Of a DNA stretch of 64,000 nt, positions 56,589 to 64,000 are shown in pieces. The translations under genes and the position numbers were made by a program. The notes below the pieces were generated by a model. That model was not told where the DNA came from, made no database searches, and saw nothing but the letters and a program-made list of their open reading frames with translations. Source of the DNA: Paraphaeosphaeria minitans (lineage: Eukaryota; Ascomycota; Dothideomycetes; Pleosporales; Didymosphaeriaceae); assembly GCA_015832175.1 (NCBI GenBank), contig WJXW01000002.1, forward strand, positions 744,001 to 808,000. Direction: 5' to 3'. Numbering within the stretch: position 1 is the stretch's first letter; each line of letters begins with the position of its first letter.

Positions 56589-57760
56589 TCATTTCGCTAC
56601 AAGATGCCCATAGGAGATCACCACTTCTTCACCCCTCGCCAATATATCCGATTCCGTCGATCGCCAGCTCTTCGCCCCGTCGTTAATCTTCATTAAGAAG
56701 TGGATGCGGTCCTGCTGTAGGAAAGCCTTGACAAGGCAGATTTGGGTCGCATTTACGAACTTGCCTAAGTGCTTGTGTAGGCGCCGTGTACTTGTCTCGT
56801 CAAGTGCATGAGCATACTGTTTCATAATCTGATCTTGCAGCGACACAAGGGCTTCTGACGTTCTTGGCGTCGCGGGCGTAAGAGGCGTATAGAGCACTAG
56901 CTCTTGCGGATACGATGTGACTAGGTTCAATGTGGCGATGGTTACCTAGTGCTGCTAGGGGTACCAGCATGCTTCTCAAAACTTTTCCGGGATTGAATGG
57001 TACCAGACCACATGCAGCGAACCCGGCCTTAATGTTCCTCGGTGTGAAAGCTTTAATCCTTGCAGGGCTGTACAGAATGGTAAAATGTTTCTTTTTAATG
57101 GTATTCACAGCTTCCTGTTCCAGTCGGTCAACCTGTTCGCGATAGGCCACTTTCAGTGGGCCAAACACTGCCACATCACAGGGCTGTGACTTCTTTGATG
57201 TGTGAGAAGCAAGACGACACAGCATGATGTTATTCTTGAAGCAGAACTCTAGGATTTCTAGGATCTCGTGGCTTCCAAATCCTGCAAATTAGCGCTCTTG
57301 GTTTACCACATGCTCTAGTTTCAGTTTGGGGGTCGAAGGATTCGCTTTAACTATTCTTAACTAATCTTAGAACTAGTATATTCGGATGCATTACGCACAT
57401 ACTGCCACCCAGGGGTCTCAAATGTAGTCCAGTTACTCCGGTGGATAGTGGCTGGCCATATAATCATCAGTGTTAGATACCTACCGTCGGCGCTGATACA
57501 TTCTATAGCGGTAACAGTAGTCAGATTGACACGAGCACCTCTACAACCTTGCATATCGTCTTTACCTATGAGGACCTTAACTGAACCGGGCATAGACAGC
57601 ATAACTCCAGTCTCGTCCATGTTGTATACATTCTTGGGTCAAACGTTCGGGTCTTGCAGCACCTCGCCAATTACCTTACACTAGTGTATCATCTTCTCGT
57701 CCGTGTTTTTCTTGCGACGGTTCTAGTCTATAGCCTTCTCCCTCGGGCTCGAGTCTATGC
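56589..57760 (-). mobile_element. Decayed Fot1/pogo-type (Tc1/mariner) transposase
   Basis: Minus-strand blocks in several frames give a DDE-type transposase. 5' to 3': NVYNMDETGVMLSMPGSVKV (catalytic DE-TG block) with GARVNLTTVTAIECISADGR; after a break, GFGSHEILEILEFCFKNNI; then LCRLASHTSKKSQPCDVAVF, where SQPCDV is the usual block after the third acidic residue; then GPLKVAYREQVDRLEQ and AGFAACGLVPFNPGKVL, which is typical of pogo elements. Stops break the frame, for example a TGA shortly before NVYNMDETG and a stop at the end of the first block. The DNA-binding N-terminus is missing or unrecognisable. No inverted repeats were found by eye. The element cannot be active. Confidence 0.85.
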
Positions 57761-58541
57761 TAGAGGTATGCCATGGGTATGCAGGGGTACCTGACTTGTT
57801 TAACAACGTTTTGCTCTGCTGTCGATACAGGACTCGGCGAAAAACTCAACCATCAGTTCCCGGCCTTGGCGCCTGCAACGCATCGCACCAACGACACAAA
57901 GTAGCACGACAAGCACAGCGGTAGCGGGGGCGACTTGCTTCGGTGACCCGAAGGCCAAGAGCCCATCCGCCCAGTAGAGCATTTCCTGCCTCCTCAAGCT
58001 CGGTGCGTTGGCTTGAAATGCCTAGCCTAGCCCATCAACAACCTACGCCGACCGCAACATGAGTACCGTCTAACACTTCGCCATCAATGGCCCACTAGAT
58101 TCGACGATGGCTTGCGGCAGCAGAGCTAGAGCGACCTCCCTCGGCGACGTTGGGATACCCGAGCGTGGCATTTGCACCGATTGGCATTGCTAGGAAAGAA
58201 GGACCAGAGACAAGGCACATATCGGGAATTAGAACGGTACACGGAAGCTTCCTGAAATACACTTCTGTAGAAGCCAGACCACAAGCAGAGGCGAGGGGAC
58301 AGATGGCCGCACTACACATAATGACTGTGGTTGTTGCAGAAGAAGCTGAAGATCTGGCCACAAATTATATCAACTTCGCAGCTCTAAGAATTAAGCAGCT
58401 TCATACATGTCCTCGTATTGATCCTACGTCAAGAAGAGTTCGTTTAGAAGACCCTAGCCTCCGAGGTTGCCCGCCAGAGACTAGAGAAAGACCGAATATT
58501 CAAGCCGTTAGATGAAATCTATATAGCTCATGTCATAAAGG
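57761..58541. other. Region between transposase and transcription-factor remnants
   Basis: GC-richer than its neighbours, at least between about 57830 and 58010. A plus-strand ORF (58150-58515) lacks an ATG and family features. Perhaps part of an unrecognised decayed gene. Confidence 0.35.
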
Positions 58542-59135
58542 TTAATCGTAATCTGTCCCATTATCGCTCTGTCTGTCTGAGGCAAGCCCTAGATACTGTT
58601 TTACAAGCTTCGACAACTCCTCCGCGACCGGATCATCTGAAATATCGATAATGCGGGGCGTCCACGCTGACTGGATCTCCCCGAGTAATCCAGGACTTTC
58701 ATCAACCGCTGTTTCTGGGTCCTCTGAATCCTGTAAAAGTCGTGCTTCTTCAAGCCGAAGTTGATCCTTTAGGATGTAATACGCCGTCTTCGTTATATAG
58801 TAGTTGCGGCTTTGTTCGCGTAGTCCTTGAAGGGCAAGGAGAAGGGTGGATATAGTGTAGTCGACTTCTTGCTGAGATATCGGATCATTGATGCTGTGCA
58901 AAGCCATGAAGCCCAATTTTGAAAGAGGAGGTACAAGGTAAGCATCTGCATGACTGAAACTATGCCGAAGATAGTACAGACGCATGAGTACATTGAGGTA
59001 ACGTTTTGCATTAGCGACAACCTCTCTAGGAATAAGCCCACTATCCCACTGTTCTTGAATAAAAAGCTGGCACATGGTCATCAAGATAATCTGGTAATCG
59101 AGGCTGGCATATATGTTAGTGCCTAAAACGAGCAC
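58542..59135 (-). pseudogene. C-terminal fragment of a fungal-specific transcription factor
   Basis: A 197-codon open frame without an ATG at its head. The text resembles the C-terminal regulatory part of Zn2Cys6-type fungal factors: LDYQIILMTMCQLFIQEQWD, then KRYLNVLMRLYYLRHSFSHA and LSKLGFMALHSINDPISQQE, and an acidic end (IIDISDDPVAEELSKLVKQY). Upstream of 59135 I find neither the Zn2Cys6 cluster nor the middle region; the sequence there is AT-rich with many stops. It is probably a truncated or transposon-disrupted gene left in a decayed region. Confidence 0.55.
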
Positions 59136-61269
59136 GAATGTATTCTAATTCTTCCTTTAAGTTAAATTGAGCTCTTTAACCTAGACAAGGGGAGCTTATT
59201 GCATGAGGAAGTGAGCCGGGAGCACAATATATTTTGGCGTTAGGATTGGAGGTAGGTTCTTGTACCATCTCGTTAAGAGGCTAACGGATGCCATTGCTTG
59301 TTGTGCCGGAAGTTTCGACTCACTGTCGAAATATGTACAGCATAGTTCGTTGAGGATTACCCTAAAACTTGATGTGGCCTTAAAACATGGCCGTAGTATG
59401 TTCGTGACAGCGCTTGGCTTAGAGGATATCTAGTCCATATCTCACCGTACTAAGTCGGGTTCGCGAACGGATTTATTCACCGCTACCAGCTTGCTAAACA
59501 TAAGAAGAGTTTTCCTGGCTGACTCCGGTCGTGACAGGCTCGCGCGTGAGCGCCCGCTTAAGGTCTCTCTAGACTTCCCGGTCTCTTCGCCATTCGCCTC
59601 CAATAATATAACCAACCTCTTCGATAGACGATCAGAAGCCGCTTCAAACGTTTATTATAAGCGTCGCACGCCACCTGCCTTTCGATTTCAGACATAAAAT
59701 ATCGGTCTCATCCCCGAGGTAGGGGGGTCCGGATACTTCTGCATAGTTTCACTGGTTCTAACGACATGGATACGGGAGATAGAGGAGACTAGCAATTGGG
59801 ATTATGAATATATCACGTACCGTGTTCTCAAAGGTGTCGACGTTGAGAGGGGGCTAATGTCTTGGAACGGTGGGGGGCGCCGCGTGAGCGTAGGTAAACA
59901 AGAGGTGATGCCTCAAAGGTCAGACTTGGATACAGAAGATAAAATCCTTGGTGTAGAGCAGAGTGTTCTTGTGAGCAACATGAAATTTAAACTAGTTTAG
60001 AAGAATGAGGAAATTGTATGAGCTTAAATCCACATCCTCCGACCGGTTTCAAAATCTATTGACAATTCCAGTTTGAAATCTTGACCATCTTGTTCCGCAA
60101 TTTGTACAGGCGCATAGCATCAGTAAGCTTTTTTAGCGTTTTACCCACTATTCTATCCTCTTTAGCCTCCGCCAGTCTTACCGAACTGTTTAGCAAACTA
60201 GTAAAAAGTAGAGGCCCTAATATTTCTAGCAATTTCTTTTAATTAAGTATTAAAGCAACTCGTATTATATTATTACGGCAGTAACCCCGCTTAACATATT
60301 GCCAAACCCGGCCAACCGTCCTGATCTCTGCCCTCGCCGCCTGCGAGCATGCAAGTGTTGACTTGGACGGCAATGAACACTGAATCTGGACAATATCATG
60401 ATACGGTTTATTACAGCGTCGATCAGGAGCACAGACTATCGCAGTCAAGCTGAAGTTCAGGCGTGGTGAATTCATAGTGTATGTAGCGAAGCGCTACCGC
60501 ACGGCTGCTAGTGATTCGTCTATCAATCAAGTACCCTGCACGCTTCAATCATCTAGGCCCGAATAATAGCACCCTCAGACGGTTACGACGATACGTTGTG
60601 TCCCTCACATTAGTGAATGGAAGAACTGGTCGGACTGTTCGCTAGCATTACAGTTCGATTGGATGAACACGAGGCAATGCAGTCATCGTTTTATACCTGG
60701 CCGTGATTTGTTGTTTTGGCACCGCGTCCTTACCGACCGCGTAGCAGTGATGCAGCCCGCCTCACACCATGCAATCCTGAGTTCAAGGATAATCTGTACA
60801 GGAGCTGGGCCTCGGTTATGCGTCGGTTTCTGTCAGCAAAGCTCAAAGAGGCATATGCAGCGAGCATGCGGCAGATAACACATTCCAACCGTTCCAGCTG
60901 GTTCATGGCAGTCCAGGCAACCGCGTGCCATCTGGTTGTAGGATGCGATGGTCGAAACTTTATATAATTATATCTGTTATTCAATGAAAATGCCATTCCA
61001 ACCCACCTCAGCATTGCAATACTGCGCCTTTGAAACCCATTGCTTGTTTGCTTGTGCGTACTTGAATAGGAGCGACTTTACGAACATGCTGACGGGTGTG
61101 TAGGAACACTCTGCAACCGTGACCCGTCACGATTCCCGCCATGGCCTCCAGCGTTCAAAAGTCCGCTTCCTCACTGTAGCTTAGGTTAGGCGTCTTCACG
61201 GCACGTTAATCGCGAACGCCTAGCCCACACAGGCGGCTTTGCTAGAGTTAGCAGTACAGTCTCCCTTAA
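59136..61269. other. AT-rich, stop-dense region
   Basis: About 2.1 kb without any supportable gene. Frequent TA dinucleotides and short frames suit RIP-mutated repeat DNA. No family could be read from any frame. Confidence 0.5.
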
Positions 61270-61601
61270 ACATCACATACTACAATAACTAACAGAACCT
61301 GTTCCAGCTTGCAGCAAGTCTCTCAGAGAAAATAATAAAGAACTATGCATACTAAGATAGAAACAAACGCATAGCACTTATGGCGGTAGATATGTTCTTA
61401 AAGATTAACGGTTATAAACTCCAAGAAACGCCCTTACAGCCCGGTGGTGTGAGCCAGGACCTGGAAAGCGCCCATGTTGCAGTGTGCACGAATGCGTGGA
61501 CAGCTGAAGACCTGGGTCGATTCTATGAGCAGAAGGCTAAAGCGATCCAGGTATGGACTCCTGAGATCCTAGCTTATAGGAACGAGGCTACGGAATATTG
61601 A
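61270..61601 (+). pseudogene. Remnant of a Fic/Doc-domain gene (death-on-curing type)
   Basis: The plus frame ending at 61601 carries the C-terminal part of a Doc/Fic domain: an upstream helix LFQLAASLSEKIIK, then the core Fic motif region, then ALMAVDMFLKINGYKL, which is the usual helix and turn after the motif. The open part starts at ATG 61380 (73 codons). The core is broken: TAA interrupts the motif, Tyr stands where the catalytic His is expected and Arg replaces a Gly. All three differ from the expected codons by C-to-T or G-to-A changes. A further in-frame TAA lies shortly upstream at about 61292. Such domains transfer AMP or phosphate to target proteins; this copy cannot be functional. 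Confidence 0.72.
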
Positions 61602-63179
61602 GGCGTAAACATGACGAGCTTTTGTTTATAATATTATAATACTCTTTCGGTATTAGCAAACATGTTGAAAGTGGGCTATCCCGCGACGATCACAAGTCCT
61701 TTAATCTATTAAGAGCCTCTCCGATATCTGGTATTATAGTAGTAGCGATTTCTGCAAACTCCGCTGTCTTCGATTAGCAAGTGTGAATTAACAATGTAGG
61801 GTGTTAGGTGAGGTACTATCTGGAGTTCTGTCTAGGGCGATTGTATGCATCACACCGTAGAGGTATAAGGTTGCCGGGCTTGTAATCGCAGTAGACTGGC
61901 GGGGAAGCTGTTAAGGGACGACTAGGCGAGGGCAACTAGGTGATAATTTTAACAATTAGGATGTTAGCAGCGACAACTAGGTAAACAAAGTACAGTGTAG
62001 CAGTTACTAAGGGCAAAGTGTTAGGTATTGTGGAAGTAGCTTAGTGTGAGCCGATCCGGGCGCTTGGGGAGAGCTAATGAGTTATAAGCGATGCAGCTAC
62101 TAGCCTGCAGAGCATAACTAACTTCTGTAGGAATATAGATATAGGCTTCCCTAGGGTCGCTAACTTAGATAGAGATTTTATTTATAACGGGTGTGCCCTT
62201 TAGGCCTAATGTAGTGAACTCTGCTGTCGCGTTATAAAAAGCTCTCGTAGTTGCGGCGCAGCAAGTTCGCCCAATTACGGCACAGAGAGGTCTTAAAGCA
62301 TCAAAAGTCACATCTCGTTTTTGACATGGATTACGAGGAGAGATCATCAATCAAGAGCCTTTCAGACTGCTGAAGATATTATTAATGGTCCAATAAGCAT
62401 ATCTCTTTATGAGTTTCCTCGCCATTTTGTGACACAGCGTTGCCAACGTCGTTGCTGAATTGAGTATCGTGTTTTTAGCTGGTAACATCATACTCACTGT
62501 TCGTGGTCAAGAGCACATGTTAGAGCAGCCACGGATAGAACTTAGTGTACTGCGTTGCATGTGGTAACGTATCCATCTCCTGGGTAGTCCAGCCATTAGA
62601 GTCCTCGGAAGGTAGTCGTAGCTGCCTGTCGCGCACGTTCAAAACCCCAAGCCAGTTCGTCTGCTCGCATTGTCCTTCCGATCTTGTCGATCAAGACCAC
62701 CGCAATGGCACACCGGATTACTATCACATATACCACGCTCGTCGTCTCAAGTGACCCATCCTCGTGTGTCGTTATCTTTGCATGAGATACATATATAGTA
62801 TGGTTGGCCCACATTTCCGTTCCGATTGAGCGGTCCCGTGGTGCGACGGCTCAGAGAAGTTGTTAAATAGTAGTGGCGACAACGAGGCTGCGAACGGCTG
62901 GCTGAGGGCTCTCAGGATCTCAGACACTGGGACATCTGACTCTAGATTAGCAATGCCACATACTACGGTAGCGCTTGCAAATACTGGCCAGAATACGTAG
63001 GATGCCTAGGCCCCAGAGACTCAACCCGGATCGTATCAGTCATTCTTTCAACTTTGTCTATAAGGGCAGCTTTCGCTTACTCCGTCTTGATCAGCAGGAG
63101 GTGTGCTGAATGTAACGACCTGTCTCCCGCGCCGTCCTCTCAACGCGTGGCGAGGGACTAGCCGGAATAGCCCGAAGAA
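61602..63179. other. AT-rich, stop-dense region
   Basis: No supportable gene. TA-rich composition between about 61600 and 62350 again suggests mutated repeat DNA. Confidence 0.45.
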
Positions 63180-63345
63180 TGTGACGGTTAGTTGTTACAC
63201 ACAAATGCACGTTGCCTGCATACAAGACTTAGATCACGTAGATTGGATTCGGGCTTATTCCAAGGGAGCACAACAAACTTGCCGATCGTCTTGCGAAAGC
63301 AGCGGCTGTACACAGTGATGAGGTCAGGATCTAAACTAAGGATGC
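63180..63345 (+). mobile_element. Probable RNase H fragment of a LINE-type retrotransposon
   Basis: The plus strand reads DHVDWIRAYSK and, one base out of frame directly after, EHNKLADRLAKAAAVHSDEV. This order (W-I then NxLADRLAKxAA) is that of the C-terminal RNase H domain of fungal LINE elements. No reverse transcriptase was recognised nearby. The assignment rests on about 30 residues. Confidence 0.45.
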
Positions 63346-64000
63346 AAAGGCACACGCGGGGGATCTTCGGACGACAACAGTTTATCCGAGGCAGAGCGTG
63401 TCGGTACGTGTTTGGCTGGTACACTTGCGATGCTGAGTTTGGTGGATGCGATAGTAACGATCGTGTTTAGGAAACTGCCAATGCCGGCATCCTCTTGGTG
63501 ATACACGCCACAGCTAGTGTAAAAGACTTAGCGTCAAAACAGTGAAACAGCGTACTGTGTGTAATAAGCTCGCTAATACACAATGCCACTCGCTTAGGTA
63601 CCCCTGTCACGCTGGGGCTCCTCCAGATTCCGTGTTTTCGCGGAGAAACTGTCGAATTTAGATACTTGTCGAGTAAAAGTAGTTAGGAAGCTCAGACTAT
63701 ATTCTTGTTGTACTCAGCTTTCTTCCTATCCATCTGAAGCGCCACATGAGTCGCATAGTCATACACAGACTAGGAAAACCTACTCAGGCAGCGATCGAGT
63801 GTGCAGCCGATAGCGTTAGCACCACGCTCGTCAAGGATTTAGGAACAGAGGCAAAAGTAGTTGTTCAAAGCTGACATGTAGTGGTTTAAACAATAAATTG
63901 TCCTTAGAAGTTACACTAATCTCTAACCTACTATTCTGTCTCGTGTCATCGTGCGTCTCTTGACGACGGGATGGACAGTAGCAGGACGTTGCCTTTGAGC
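63346..64000. other. Window end, nothing recognised
   Basis: Short ORFs only; no RNA gene or element identified. Confidence 0.4.

Noticed and set aside
58150..58515. Plus-strand ORF of 121 codons
   Set aside because: It starts at TTG, has no recognisable motif and lies in a decayed region.
61270..61601. Functional toxin-antitoxin module
   Set aside because: The motif is interrupted and lacks key residues, and no partner gene is present.
1..64000. tRNA, rRNA or other structured RNA genes
   Set aside because: I looked for tRNA B-box-like text and saw no convincing cloverleaf; a covariance-model scan would be needed to exclude them.

Overview
This window looks like nuclear DNA from a filamentous ascomycete (Pezizomycotina, probably Dothideomycetes). 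Genes are split by short GT-AG introns (mostly 42-107 nt) and lie on both strands. The recognisable proteins form a fungal set: QDE-2-like Argonautes, a CSC1/RSN1 stress-gated channel, the kinetochore subunit Fta4, KEOPS Pcc1, dynactin p25, RPA3, Spb1 and a CBM18 chitin deacetylase. All identifications come from reading translations; no search was run. Exon joins were placed by hand from splice consensus plus reading frame.

Layout. 0-3 kb: a GT8 glycosyltransferase (minus) and a mitochondrial carrier (plus). 3.9-7.8 kb: an intact Argonaute with its catalytic residues and an N-terminal CCHC zinc knuckle. 8.6-16.7 kb: a coiled-coil protein, an alpha/beta hydrolase lacking its nucleophile, a small unrecognised gene and CSC1. 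17.1-19.5 kb: an unrecognised minus-strand locus whose single reading frame is cut by two TAG codons. 20-20.8 kb: Fta4. 21.5-24.8 kb: a second Argonaute broken by TAA, TGA and a frameshift, with a 27-bp minisatellite in its coding region. 25.8-37 kb: a Cys-rich nuclear-type protein, Pcc1, a mitochondrial-type small protein, a lipase-like hydrolase, dynactin p25 and a BTB protein. 37.3-43.9 kb: Spb1, a Mil1/YFL034W-like lipase-domain protein and RPA3. 44.6-49 kb: an SDR remnant, a small secreted protein and the chitin deacetylase. 50.5-53.9 kb: a coiled-coil/CCCH zinc-finger locus and a nuclear-type acidic protein.

From about 53.9 kb to the end the window changes character. It becomes AT-richer and stop-dense, and it holds only remnants: a Fot1/pogo-type transposase, the C-terminus of a fungal transcription factor, a decayed Fic/Doc domain and a probable LINE RNase H piece. 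Several breaks there are C-to-T or G-to-A changes, as repeat-induced point mutation (RIP) would give.

The most notable theme is RNA silencing and genome defence: a working Argonaute, a recently broken paralogue about 14 kb away, and a repeat-rich mutated flank. A second theme is the number of otherwise continuous reading frames interrupted by a single stop codon.
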